Assembly (NCBI GenBank): GCA_006218035.1
Contig: VBWC01000018.1
Span: forward strand, 62,001-126,000
Direction: 5' to 3'
Source of the DNA: Gammaproteobacteria bacterium
GTDB lineage: Bacteria > Pseudomonadota > Gammaproteobacteria > VBWC01
Length of the DNA: 64,000 nt
Shown here piece after piece: positions 36,845 through 45,386 of this stretch. The notes below the pieces were generated by a model, which saw only the letters and a list, made by a program, of their open reading frames with translations, did not search any database and was not told the origin of the DNA. How positions within the stretch are numbered: position 1 is the stretch's first letter; each line of letters starts with the position of its first letter. The translations under genes and the position numbers were made by a program.

Positions 36845-37459
36845 ATGAAAGCAGTGATTGCGATAGTGGCCTTGCTGGTGATCGTTGGTTTCGGCCTGAT
36901 GTTTTATTGGACGAGAGGGCCAGACGTGTCGCAGTTCGAGCACCTCAAGGACCCGGCGATTTCGCCGAAGAACGCGCAGAAAATGCTGGTCGTGAAAGCG
37001 ACCGGCGATCCGAACGTGGTCGGACAGGACGCGTTCGGGTTGCTATTCGATATCTATTACAAAATTGACGGTGTACCCAAAAGTCTGACGCCGCCGGCGC
37101 CGCGCACGCGCTGGCCACTGGCGCTCGACACGCCGAAGGAACAGTGGATTGGACTATACGCACTACCCGTTCCCGCGACGACGAGCGCGCTTCCTGCGTA
37201 TAAAGAGAAGCCCCGACTGGAGGTCGCGCTGACGACATGGGAATACGGGGAGGTCGCCGAAGTTCTTCATATGGGTCCGTATACCACCGAAGAGCCGACC
37301 GTCAATCGGCTGAAGGATTTCGTCGGCCAGCAGCGTTACGCGATTGTCGGCGAGCACGAAGAGGAATACATCAAAGGCCCCGGCATGTTCGGCAAGGGAA
37401 ATCCGGACAAGTATCTGACGATCATCCGCTACCGCGTAAGCAGAACGAGCAAACCTTGA
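36845..37459 (+). CDS. Membrane-anchored GyrI-like small-molecule-binding protein
   Basis: 204 aa from the ATG at 36845 (GGAG upstream). One N-terminal membrane helix (VIAIVALLVIVGFGLMFYW), then a GyrI-like (SHV/SOUL-related) domain: KMLVVKATGDPN, FGLLFDIYYKI, EVLHMGPYTTEEPTVNRLKDF, and a C-terminal KYLTIIRYRV strand. Such domains bind small hydrophobic or amphipathic compounds. Its stop is followed closely by IS3 debris. Confidence 0.8.
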   Translation: MKAVIAIVALLVIVGFGLMFYWTRGPDVSQFEHLKDPAISPKNAQKMLVVKATGDPNVVGQDAFGLLFDIYYKIDGVPKSLTPPAPRTRWPLALDTPKEQWIGLYALPVPATTSALPAYKEKPRLEVALTTWEYGEVAEVLHMGPYTTEEPTVNRLKDFVGQQRYAIVGEHEEEYIKGPGMFGKGNPDKYLTIIRYRVSRTSKP

Positions 37460-37476
37460 CGCCGGCGCCGGCCGGA

Positions 37477-37656
37477 CGACACGATCTTCCCCTCCCGATA
37501 TTCCTTACGCCAGCGCGATAGCATAAAAGGATGGATATCTAATGTCTTGGCGACCGCCTAGACTTCTACACCCTCGATTAAACTCAACTGGACGGCTTTG
37601 GTTTTGAATTCATTGCTGTATCGATGGGTCTTCTTGGGCTGTTGGTACCTTGGCAT
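37477..37656 (-). pseudogene. IS3-family OrfA transposase remnant with amber stop
   Basis: ATG at 37656 starts MPRYQQPKKTHRYSNEF, then KAVQLSLIEGVEV, a TAG at 37558-37560, and in the same frame AVAKTLDIHPFMLSRWRK. This is the helix-turn-helix OrfA of IS3-type elements. It lacks OrfB and its right part is lost beside the GyrI-like gene. Inactive. Confidence 0.85.
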
Positions 37657-37712
37657 TTTCCTTCTCCGTTTCAGTTAGACTTTTGTGTCTACTAAAACGG
37701 GGGAAGTACAAA

Positions 37713-37736
37713 GTCAGCTCCACGCCCTTGTTAGGC
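37713..37736 (-). repeat. Integron attC-like half-site
   Basis: On the minus strand: core GCCTAAC, then 7 nt, then TGGAGCTGAC, the R''-L'' half of a cassette recombination site with the usual spacing. It lies 37 bp downstream of the stop of the nucleotide-sensor gene, where an attC belongs. The other half is missing: the IS3 remnant follows. Confidence 0.5.
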
Positions 37737-37772
37737 CGGCTGCGGTCCGCAGGCATGGCGGAGCAGTTTAGC

Positions 37773-39098
37773 TCAACCGGCTGACAGATTCTCGGATCCA
37801 TACGTAAACTGATTATCACTGCAATACAAGCGCAAATCCGTATCCTGTGACACAACGAACGCAAGTGCACCTGGGTGATCACGGCAAAAATCACATGCTG
37901 ACCCATTACGTTTGCCGAGTTTCCTAATCGCTTCCTCAAGCGATACGCGAGAGTCCCAATCCAGAAGCACCCGGGGCACACTGCCACTCGCGTGGCTTGC
38001 CGGTCGACGCTCTAACTTCGCGCCGAAAATATGACAACGTAGATGTCGATCCATCACAACACAACCATCGATCGCCGTAAGATCAGCGAGCATAGTGAGC
38101 GCAAAACGCAAGTTGCGCCGCTTTATCAACCATTTCCGTTCTAAGTCAGAAAGTTCGCGGAGGCTGTTAGCACTGCACTGCCGTGTGGCCAACTTTCGCA
38201 GTCGGTACAACGCTTCGCTGGCTTGAAACAGGTCGAGAAAATACTGCCCGATGTCCAAGTTGATGGGATAACCGTCGCGCACTCCATAGTGCTCTCGAAG
38301 AGATTCCACCGTGGTTGTGAGCTCGGGCACTACAATGAAACAGCCACCGTGATGCCGTGAAACGACCATCTGCAGCACGCGCGTCCACATTGTGATTACC
38401 GCTGGCTGAACTTGATGGCACGGGGAGATTCCGTCGAACTGCGAGTGCGTCCGTAACAATTCGTCATAAAATTGCTCACTGATTATACGGAACAGCGCCC
38501 CCGCAGGGGGCGCCTCTGCGATGCTGTGAAAGGGTGTAATAGTCCCAGCCCGTAGGGTGAATTCCCTGTGCATGGCGAATTTTGCCCGCAGATGACCGCA
38601 ACCTTCCACTTGCAGATTGAAGTACGTCGTGTTGTCGATAGTCGTATCGCCAAAACGCATCACTGTTGTAACGGTACCATCTGGGAACCCAATGACGAAG
38701 TCTTGGGCATCAAACCCCAAATCGAGCAGCCCAACGCAGTGTAAGCCGGCGTTGTCGGCACCAATAAAGGTTTCCGAAATCCACAGGCCAATATTGTCAC
38801 TGGACAATGCCGGAGCAAGTTTGACCAGGTCTGCGGGCTCTTGGATGCAGAGTGGGCTGGCGAACTTCACGATAACCCCATGCGGCAGCAGGTCCGCGTT
38901 GTCACTGCCGAAGACGACGCGAAAACGAAGGGTACGCGTCTCCTCTTGCAGTAAGCTCGCGTAGAACGCCAAGTCGACAAGGTCGCGAATTCCATTGTCA
39001 GAACACGGAAACGATGCTGCGTTTTTTTCTCGAAAGTCAGCGATGAGCGCTTCCGCAAACTCATGTGGCCCTTTTCTTTGTACTTGTGAGAGGCCCAT
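37773..39098 (-). CDS. DisA-like (DAC fold) putative nucleotide-sensor protein
   Basis: 441 aa from the ATG at 39098 (AAGGAC upstream). The C-terminal 100 residues follow the diadenylate cyclase fold: DGCVVMDRHLRCHIFGAKL, then GKRNGSACDFCRDHPG, then FVVSQDTDLRLYC, matching the DGA, GTRHR and SEE/SQD blocks of DisA_N. The GTRHR motif has become GKRNG, so catalysis is doubtful. The N-terminal part (GVIVKFASPLCI, APALSSDNIGLWIS) resembles the sensor domain called DACNV that precedes such DAC-like domains. Role unknown; nucleotide sensing in stress or defence is inference. Confidence 0.65.
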   Translation of the reverse strand: MGLSQVQRKGPHEFAEALIADFREKNAASFPCSDNGIRDLVDLAFYASLLQEETRTLRFRVVFGSDNADLLPHGVIVKFASPLCIQEPADLVKLAPALSSDNIGLWISETFIGADNAGLHCVGLLDLGFDAQDFVIGFPDGTVTTVMRFGDTTIDNTTYFNLQVEGCGHLRAKFAMHREFTLRAGTITPFHSIAEAPPAGALFRIISEQFYDELLRTHSQFDGISPCHQVQPAVITMWTRVLQMVVSRHHGGCFIVVPELTTTVESLREHYGVRDGYPINLDIGQYFLDLFQASEALYRLRKLATRQCSANSLRELSDLERKWLIKRRNLRFALTMLADLTAIDGCVVMDRHLRCHIFGAKLERRPASHASGSVPRVLLDWDSRVSLEEAIRKLGKRNGSACDFCRDHPGALAFVVSQDTDLRLYCSDNQFTYGSENLSAG

Positions 39099-39218
39099 GG
39101 ATCCGTCCTTCAGCGCTAACAGATTATGTGTGCAGAGTGAGCCGCACATGGGGTCAGGTCTTGCAATAACACATCTCATGAACGCAAGACCGTCATTGAC
39201 GGACCCCAATTGGCTCTT

Positions 39219-39245
39219 GATGGGTTGCGCCGTGCTACACCCATC
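39219..39245. repeat. GATGGGT REP-like palindrome
   Basis: GATGGGTTGCG...CACCCATC hairpin, 27 bp, also at 50891-50917. Here it lies at the breakpoint of the truncated capA gene. Confidence 0.7.
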
Positions 39246-39980
39246 CTACAAATACTCATCCCACGAGCGCGCTACACCAGCATACTCTTGAGTTCCGGAC
39301 GTGGCAGCCACAAACCCGAGCCTGATGCCGTTCGACTCAATGATTACACCTTGCCGGCGACGTTCCCACGTCGGGTTTGTGCCGACGTAGCGGAAGCCAT
39401 CCGCCTCCAGCAAGTCGTGGACACTGCTTACACCCTGTACGCCACCGTCGAGAATGTGGTTGTTGGCGGTGGAAAATACCGTGTACTGTCGGTCGGCGTA
39501 GCCCTTGTAGGCTTCATATTCGTCTCGAGTCACGGTTACATGCAAGCCTCTCGCATTGGCGTCAATGTCGATAACGGTGGATTCCAGATTGGCGAATGAC
39601 ACATCGGCGCCGAAGATCCTGTCGGCAACCGACGCATAAAGTTTTCCTTGTGAATTCCCCAGACCGTGCGCACGCATCAAATCGCCAACGGCACTCAGCC
39701 GTACGACGCGTTCCGGTTGAAATCCCTCGGGCAGGAGAGGCGCATCCGGATGGCGCTGCCGTACGAAATAGCCTTCGAGCCCGGAGCCTTTTTCCGCGTT
39801 GATAACCGGATGGATGGATTTATAAATCCAGTTCAGTCTGGCCAGTCGGTCCCCGGGAGCGTTGTAGATGTCCCGGTGAAACGGATAGCGCCAGACACCC
39901 GATCTGTCGGCAAGGAACAGGCCGACGCGGATGACCACTTCTCGAAGCGCCAGGCGGACCGCCCTGATACTTAATGTCAT
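39246..39980 (-). pseudogene. CapA-family protein, 3' truncated
   Basis: 244 residues of a poly-gamma-glutamate synthesis CapA-like metallophosphatase: LSAVGDLMRAHG, FGADVSFANLEST, FSTANNHILDGGVQG. Typical members run about 350-400 aa; the C-terminal His-rich metal site (GxH..) is absent because the frame stops within the adjoining REP-like repeat (last residues are repeat-encoded). Probably inactive. Confidence 0.75.
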
Positions 39981-40106
39981 ACGTTCGGCTCAAACTGAAA
40001 AGACGAGCATAAGGAATAAACAGGCTCAGAGTCGCGTTTCCGTGCCGCGATCGCACCAGATTTTGTCGTTGCCCAGCATGATTCAACTGTCCCCTGCTAC
40101 TCTCGT

Positions 40107-40130
40107 CGCGCCTGCAATGAGTTGTTAGGC
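40107..40130 (-). repeat. Second attC-like half-site
   Basis: On the minus strand GCCTAACAACTCATTGCAGGCGCG, beginning about 26 bp after the stop of the VIT1-like gene. Same orientation and position rule as the half-site at 37713. Complementary half not found. Confidence 0.35.
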
Positions 40131-40155
40131 GTCGAGATTATTAGTAACAGGATCT

Positions 40156-40845
40156 TCAAGCAGTTGCCCCAAACAAAGCTCCAACTCCAGCGGTCAAGGC
40201 CATAGCCAAGGCGCCCCAGAAGGTCACCCGCGCGGCAGCGGTAATCACAGAAGCACCGCCGGCGCGCGCCGCCAGGGAGCCTAGTAGCGCGAGAAACACG
40301 AGTGAGCTGGCCGAAACAACCCACATGAGCGCAGATACCGGCACTAACAGGACAACCAGGAGAGGCAGGACAGCGCCAACTGAAAAAGTGCCCGCCGACG
40401 CCAAGGCGGCTTGAACCGGACGTGCGGTCAATGCTTCGGATATACCCAGCTCATCGCGCGCATGTGCGCCGAGGGCATCATGATCCATCAACTGGCTGGA
40501 GACCTGGGAGGCGAGTCCCGCATCAAGTCCACGCCCAACATAGATAGCCGACAATTCCTCGTGCTCGTGTTTGGGGTCAGTAGCTAGCTCTTTACGTTCC
40601 CGATTCAGATCCGCACGCTCGGTATCGGCTTGAGAACTCACCGAAACATACTCGCCGGCAGCCATTGACATAGCACCAGCCACAAGGCCGGCAACGCCCG
40701 TGATCAAAATATTCTTTGAATTCGCGCCTGCCGCCGCCACGCCCAACACGAGGCTAGCGGTGGAAACAATACCGTCATTTGCGCCAAGAACAGCCGCACG
40801 GAGCCATCCGATGCGGTGTGTTCTGTGTCTTTCAATGTGTCTCAC
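40156..40845 (-). CDS. VIT1/CCC1-family Fe/Mn transporter
   Basis: 229 aa, GTG start with AGGA upstream. N-terminal LRAAVLGANDGIVSTASLVLGV and AGAMSMAAGEYVSVSSQ are the family signature; a charged Glu-rich loop (DLNRERKELATDPKHEHEEL) binds metal; about five helices. Moves Fe2+/Mn2+ out of the cytoplasm in relatives. Full length. Confidence 0.93.
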   Translation of the reverse strand: MRHIERHRTHRIGWLRAAVLGANDGIVSTASLVLGVAAAGANSKNILITGVAGLVAGAMSMAAGEYVSVSSQADTERADLNRERKELATDPKHEHEELSAIYVGRGLDAGLASQVSSQLMDHDALGAHARDELGISEALTARPVQAALASAGTFSVGAVLPLLVVLLVPVSALMWVVSASSLVFLALLGSLAARAGGASVITAAARVTFWGALAMALTAGVGALFGATA

Positions 40846-40893
40846 AACGTCGATCCTGATTTAGGGAGATGCATAGCGGCGCGTGATTCTGCC

Positions 40894-41337
40894 TCAGCGG
40901 AGGCACTCCCATTGGGGGTCCGGGTCAGATACCGTAACTCGTGACCTTGCAAGATTCAACCCCTGGCTCAACGTGTCGCCTGCAGGCAGTTGGCCGCTGG
41001 GTGTCAGCTTGTCGATGACAACGGGCAGCCACTGCGCAAGCGAATTGGCGGCGGCATCCGGGGCGACACCGGCCTTTTGGGCGAATTGCTTCACCGTATC
41101 ACTGCCCGGCACTTGTTGAATTTGTTGACTGGAAATTGGCAGATTCTTTCCAGTGCTGATCCAGGACGACACAATATCACCGAGCCCGCCTGCCTTGAAT
41201 TTTTGCACTAGCCGTTCCAGGCCGCCCGTCCCGGTGCTACCGAGCAGGCCCATGATCTGATCCATCATTCCACTTTCCGGCGCGGCTGCACCGAGCTTCT
41301 GTTTTGCTGCGCCTACCACGGTGTCGAGTATGCTCAT
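40894..41337 (-). CDS. YidB-family (DUF937) protein
   Basis: 147 aa. MSILDTVVGAAKQKLG start, GGLGDIVSSWISTGKNLPIS and WLPVVIDKLTPSGQLP are the YidB/DUF937 signature. Small soluble protein of unknown role, often with stress genes. GGGGGGA precedes the ATG. Last 15 residues are unconserved. Confidence 0.9.
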   Translation of the reverse strand: MSILDTVVGAAKQKLGAAAPESGMMDQIMGLLGSTGTGGLERLVQKFKAGGLGDIVSSWISTGKNLPISSQQIQQVPGSDTVKQFAQKAGVAPDAAANSLAQWLPVVIDKLTPSGQLPAGDTLSQGLNLARSRVTVSDPDPQWECLR

Positions 41338-41794
41338 GGGGAATCCCCCCTTTCAGTTAAACGAAATTCACGATGTGAATGAATGCGCGGTAAGGATCTA
41401 ACCGCTGCGAAAGCATGACTTTCGCAGGAAACGCCCCTGGCGCGTTCAGGATGATTATAGGCCTGTGCCTGGACAATGGAGCGCCAGCCGGGCTTTTTTG
41501 CCGTGAGTCAAATTCCCGGGACAGGACAAGATTCAGGGATCACACGTTCACTGAATGAACATGTCTATGATGACCAGGGAAGCTCTGAACAAGTGGTTTC
41601 CTGTCATTTCGACCGCAGGCGACCGCCATGGATGGCGGAAGGTACGACTCCATGGACGGACAGTTGCCGGGAGAAATCTCGATGTGACTGAATCGCCTCG
41701 CCTCTTTGACCACAACGATTTCTCGCTTCGCTCGGAATGACACTTGATCAGAACTTCTCTCACGTTGTTTGACGATAGAAGTCAGCTCGCCATT
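41338..41794. other. Intergenic with a divergent MITE
   Basis: No gene. Contains the element at 41576-41760 and the promoter of yidB-like gene at left. Confidence 0.5.
41576..41760. mobile_element. Divergent MITE of the IS5-type family
   Basis: Left end GGAAGCTCTGAACAA, right end TTGATCAGAACTTCT, imperfectly inverted, enclosing TGTCATTTCG and CGGAATGAC arms. Same overall plan as 6979-7124, but ends have drifted and no matching target duplication is seen. Confidence 0.55.
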
Positions 41795-43255
41795 TCATAA
41801 AATCACCGGCCCTGCATCGTTGCCGCCGAGGCAGCGCGCCGGGAAATGCGCGACGATGTAGTCCCAGGTCTGTTTCGCCTCACCCAGCGTGAAGCTCGGT
41901 TCGCCTTTGGTATAGAGCAGCTTGGGCAGGGTCCACCAGTCGAACCAGCTGTTCTGGCGCGACGAATACATGATGCGGTCCACGCCATCGACGTGACACA
42001 GCCCGAAGTAATGCCCCAGCTCGTGGATCGGCACGTACTTCCAGACGATGTCCGGCTTGTTGTCGATGAACGTCACGCCCGACGCGTCGTGCAGATGCTG
42101 GCACGAACTGCCCTTCAGGCAGGCGGCAATGCCGCGCAGCGTGTCGGTGTAACGGAACACGCCGACCGCGACCGGGGTGCAGAGATCGCCGAGCGCGGCG
42201 GTCTCGTCGATGAGGTTGCCGTTGGCATCGCGCACCTTGCGCTGCCGGCCGATGGGATCGACCAGAAAATTCACCAGTGAAGTCGCCGCGACGCCGGTAT
42301 CGAAGCCCTTGTGCTTGATATGCTCGGGCAACTTTACCTCTTTGGTTTCCTGCGTCCACTGCGGCATCAGCCCCAGCTCCCGGCCCTTCAGTTCGGCCGC
42401 GCGCAATTTGGTTTTCAGCACGCCGTCGCGCATGCACAGCACAATGAACTTCGGACCCTGCGCGCCGCGCGATGACAGATAGGTATCGAGCTCGTCTTCC
42501 GAAATCGGATTGTCGATCTCGCCAAAGCCACCGCCGCCGGCGTGCAGACCTTTCTTCAGTGTCTTGTAACGCTTGCGGTTCCAGAAGCCCTCGGTGAAAT
42601 CGAAACCGCACAGCTCGCGCAGATTGATCTCGCCCTGCTCATGCAGCACGACCAGATTCGACACGCCCGGCTCGCGCGGCGACGGCGTCTCGGAATCGAG
42701 GAAGGTGCGGATCGCGCGCATCGGAATCCGGTAGCCGAACGCGCCGTGATCGACGCGTAAAGTCTTCTTGATGTTATCGAGCTCCTCGCCGCTGTACTTC
42801 TTTTCCAGCAGCTTGCGCACGTAATCGCGCAACTGGCCGCGGTTGTATTCCTCGATGATGTAATCGAGCGTGTCGCCGAGGTACTGGATACGCGCCAATG
42901 TCGCGACCAGATCGATGAAGCCCGAGCCTATCGTGATCAGCCCGTCGAGTATGCGCCGCCAGTCGAGTGTAAAGATGCCGGCGATCACGTCCCACAACCC
43001 GGTAAAGAAGTCGCGCACGAAACCGAGCACGGCGCCGACGATCTTGCAGACCGTGCGTACCACCCACTTGCCGACCTTGACGACGACCCAGCGCACCACC
43101 TTGACAAAGGTCGTCACCAGCCAGCACAACCAGCGCCGCGGGTCATACCACTTGCGCTTCTTGCACTTCTCTTCGGTCTTCTCGACCCACTCCTCGACCG
43201 GCTTCGAGATTTCTTCCTCGATCCATTCCTGGGTTTCAACGCATTCGATGGCCAT
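41795..43255 (-). CDS. Metzincin metalloprotease with amphipathic Trp/Val/Lys-rich N-terminus
   Basis: 486 aa. The C-terminal part holds a complete metzincin zinc motif, HELGHYFGLCH, followed by DRIMYSS (Met-turn), so an active Zn protease is likely. No signal peptide. Residues 1-35 are acidic with repeated W (EWIEEEISKPVEEWVEK), residues 36-100 alternate W, V, K and C (WLCWLVTTFVKVVRWVVVKV), giving membrane-active helices. The middle (about 130-320) matches no family known to me. GGAGG lies 10 nt upstream. Could be an exported or self-inserting effector; not established. Confidence 0.65.
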   Translation of the reverse strand: MAIECVETQEWIEEEISKPVEEWVEKTEEKCKKRKWYDPRRWLCWLVTTFVKVVRWVVVKVGKWVVRTVCKIVGAVLGFVRDFFTGLWDVIAGIFTLDWRRILDGLITIGSGFIDLVATLARIQYLGDTLDYIIEEYNRGQLRDYVRKLLEKKYSGEELDNIKKTLRVDHGAFGYRIPMRAIRTFLDSETPSPREPGVSNLVVLHEQGEINLRELCGFDFTEGFWNRKRYKTLKKGLHAGGGGFGEIDNPISEDELDTYLSSRGAQGPKFIVLCMRDGVLKTKLRAAELKGRELGLMPQWTQETKEVKLPEHIKHKGFDTGVAATSLVNFLVDPIGRQRKVRDANGNLIDETAALGDLCTPVAVGVFRYTDTLRGIAACLKGSSCQHLHDASGVTFIDNKPDIVWKYVPIHELGHYFGLCHVDGVDRIMYSSRQNSWFDWWTLPKLLYTKGEPSFTLGEAKQTWDYIVAHFPARCLGGNDAGPVIL

Positions 43256-43450
43256 GACTGAGAAACCTCCGTAAAGGCAACTACGACATTTCCTTACAGC
43301 GATACCCTACACGCCCCGATGGCGTCGCGCTGTGAGATATTGCCGAACTGCCGGGGCAGTAAGGACTCAGCATGCTCGCTGGCGAATGACCTGACCGGCT
43401 GACCGGCGCGGTGATAGACTCGTGGACGTACAACGCAGGAGGACGTAGCG

Positions 43451-44152
43451 ATGCTCGATATTCGTCACGCCGATCAACGCGGCGTTGCCAACTTCGGCTG
43501 GCTGGACAGCCGGCACACGTTCTCGTTCGGGGAATACCACGACCCGCAGCACATGGGCTTCGGGCCGTTGCGCGTGATTAACGAGGACCGCGTGCAGCCC
43601 GGCCGCGGTTTCGACATGCACGGCCACCGCGACATGGAGATCATCTCCTACGTGCTCGAAGGCGCGCTGGAACACAAGGACAGCATGGGCAACGGCTCGA
43701 TCATCCGGCCCGGCGACGTGCAGCGGATGACGGCCGGGACCGGCGTGCGGCACAGCGAATTCAATTCGTCGCCGCGCGAGCGCGTGCATTTCCTGCAGAT
43801 ATGGATACTGCCGGAAGTGGAAGGACTCGCCCCCGGCTACGAGCAAACAACCTTCGGCGACGATCAAAAGCGCGGCAGGCTGTGCCTTATCGCGTCGCGG
43901 GACGGCCGTAACGGCTCGGTCACGATACATCAGGATGTCGACCTCTACGCGACGCGTCTCGGTGACGGCGACGAGATCACGCATCCGCTGCGTGCCGGAC
44001 GCACGGCCTGGGTCCAGATCGCACGCGGCCGGGCCAGCGTCAACGGCACGGCACTCCAGGCCGGCGATGGCATCGCGCTGGCCAATGAATCCGCGATCGC
44101 GCTGCGCGGCCAGTCGGACACGGAAATCCTGTTGTTCGATATGGCGCCGTAA
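43451..44152 (+). CDS. Pirin-family bicupin (YhhW/quercetinase type)
   Basis: 233 aa. DIRHADQRGVANFGWLDS, HTFSFGEYHDP, HGHRDMEIISYVLEG and PGDVQRMTAGTGVRHSE show the pirin metal site (His, His, Glu, His). Relatives include E. coli YhhW with quercetin dioxygenase activity; native substrate unknown. Monocistronic, full length. Confidence 0.95.
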   Translation: MLDIRHADQRGVANFGWLDSRHTFSFGEYHDPQHMGFGPLRVINEDRVQPGRGFDMHGHRDMEIISYVLEGALEHKDSMGNGSIIRPGDVQRMTAGTGVRHSEFNSSPRERVHFLQIWILPEVEGLAPGYEQTTFGDDQKRGRLCLIASRDGRNGSVTIHQDVDLYATRLGDGDEITHPLRAGRTAWVQIARGRASVNGTALQAGDGIALANESAIALRGQSDTEILLFDMAP

Positions 44153-44421
44153 TGCGGCGCTGCATTCACGGTAACAACAGGTACGGCGTTCCCGCGATAA
44201 CGCGGCGATTTCCCGTTTTTTTTTAAAGCGCGTTATAAACCTGCCGAACACGCGGTTTTTTCGCCTTTTGATTTTATTTCAATTGCTTTTGATCGCTCCG
44301 ATTTCTATACCGAGGTCGGGGATATATCCGCACTTGTGCAGACTGTTCAACAGGCGTATATCTTGAACCCCCGGATTGCCGGACGGTCTCACTGTATGGC
44401 GACCGACGTCGTCAGAATTAA
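44153..44421. other. Intergenic, no gene seen
   Basis: About 270 bp, AT-rich around 44215-44300. No coding frame with support. Confidence 0.4.
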
Positions 44422-44573
44422 GGAAACTCTGAAAAATCCATCCGTGGATTTTTCAGAGACGAAAAACGAAAAATGTGATTTTCGTTTTTCTTCATTTTCC
44501 AATCACTTGAATGATTGGAAAATGGCGGCACATCCCTGTGCCGCGCGGAACCTCTGAATTAATCAGAGGTTCC
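44422..44573. mobile_element. Hairpin-array MITE, TTAA target duplication
   Basis: Flanked by TTAA at 44418-44421 and 44574-44577; ends GGAAACTCTGA and TCAGAGGTTCC. The interior is five adjoining perfect stem-loops: 14 bp (44427-44440/44445-44458), 12 bp (44461-44472/44479-44490), 13 bp (44493-44505/44512-44524), 8 bp (44525-44532/44537-44544) and 11 bp (44547-44557/44563-44573), with loops of 4-6 nt and gaps of 0-2 nt. Confidence 0.85.
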
Positions 44574-44612
44574 TTAATCGGTATCGTGGCCACATGCTCA
44601 GGAGGATTTCCG

Positions 44613-44822
44613 ATGGGACGCAAATACATGGATTGCCGTGAAATGCCCAGTGAAAAGAATTGCACCATTGCGATAGCCGCCGACAACGACAATGAATTGC
44701 TGGAAGCTGCGGTGCAACATGCCGTGTCCGTGCATGGACACAAAGACAGCCCGGAGTTTCGTAAGCAGTTGCGCGGCGCGTTCAAGAAAGGCACTCCACC
44801 ACTTGAGGCGAAACACGCTTAA
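44613..44822 (+). CDS. DUF1059 small protein
   Basis: 69 aa. MGRKYMDCREMPSEKNC start and ELLEAAVQHAVSVHGHKDS match the DUF1059 family of small soluble proteins. AGGAGG at 44600-44605 fixes this start; the frame is open upstream through the MITE but that is not coding. Transcription must cross or begin in the hairpin MITE just upstream. Function unknown. Confidence 0.88.
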   Translation: MGRKYMDCREMPSEKNCTIAIAADNDNELLEAAVQHAVSVHGHKDSPEFRKQLRGAFKKGTPPLEAKHA

Positions 44823-45136
44823 GCGATTTCGGTACGCGCGGCGGATATCCCCGTCGCGAGGCCGGGTTTGTGACGGGGCAAGGGCTCTAATCCCGTTATC
44901 TGATGGACATTGATCATCCCCGATATTGGGTGGGTGGCGCGGACGTCGGGGATCATCTCAAATGGTGACAATGTTCCTGGCGTTATTATTTCGGGGACGA
45001 AAAGCCCATTCCAAGGTTGGATTGCACGTCGTTTGCGATTCGAATGATCTTCGGATCAATTGCTTGGCGTGGTCCGACCAGGTAGCCAAATGACCCGGCG
45101 GGCCGATTAGAATCTGAGCCGGCGAGCGGCGTGCCG
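44823..45136. other. Intergenic, no gene seen
   Basis: About 314 bp with ATCCCCGA/TCGGGGAT arms near 44915 and 44948 forming a possible hairpin. No gene. Confidence 0.4.
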
Positions 45137-45386
45137 TCAGCCGCGCCGGTAGACCGGCTTTTACAACCGTCACGATCAGCTGCGCGTCCGTTATTTCGTA
45201 ACCGATCCGGTATATCCCCTGCCGAATCCGGTAACGCTCGAGTCCGGATAATTTTTCACTGCCCGCCGGACGAGGATCTTCGCGCAGCGCCTCGATGCGC
45301 CGAAGAATGCGGGCAACGTCCTGTTAGGAAATCGGCCGAAGGTCCTTCGCGACGGATCGCTTGATGACAAGTCTATAACTTGCCAT
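45137..45386 (-). pseudogene. RelE-like toxin with in-frame stop and 3' frameshift
   Basis: ATG at 45386 overlaps the antitoxin end by 14 nt. Frame: MASYRLVIKRSVAKDLRPIS, TAA (45324-45326), then QDVARILRRIEALREDPRP, EKLSGLERYRIRQGIYRIGYE, VVKAG; the final VYRRG is in another frame, showing a small deletion. The ribosome-dependent RNase toxin should be dead, while its antitoxin gene is intact. Confidence 0.85.

Noticed and set aside
44427-44573. CRISPR-like array
   Set aside because: The segment is a series of different hairpins, not identical direct repeats with spacers, and no cas gene is present.
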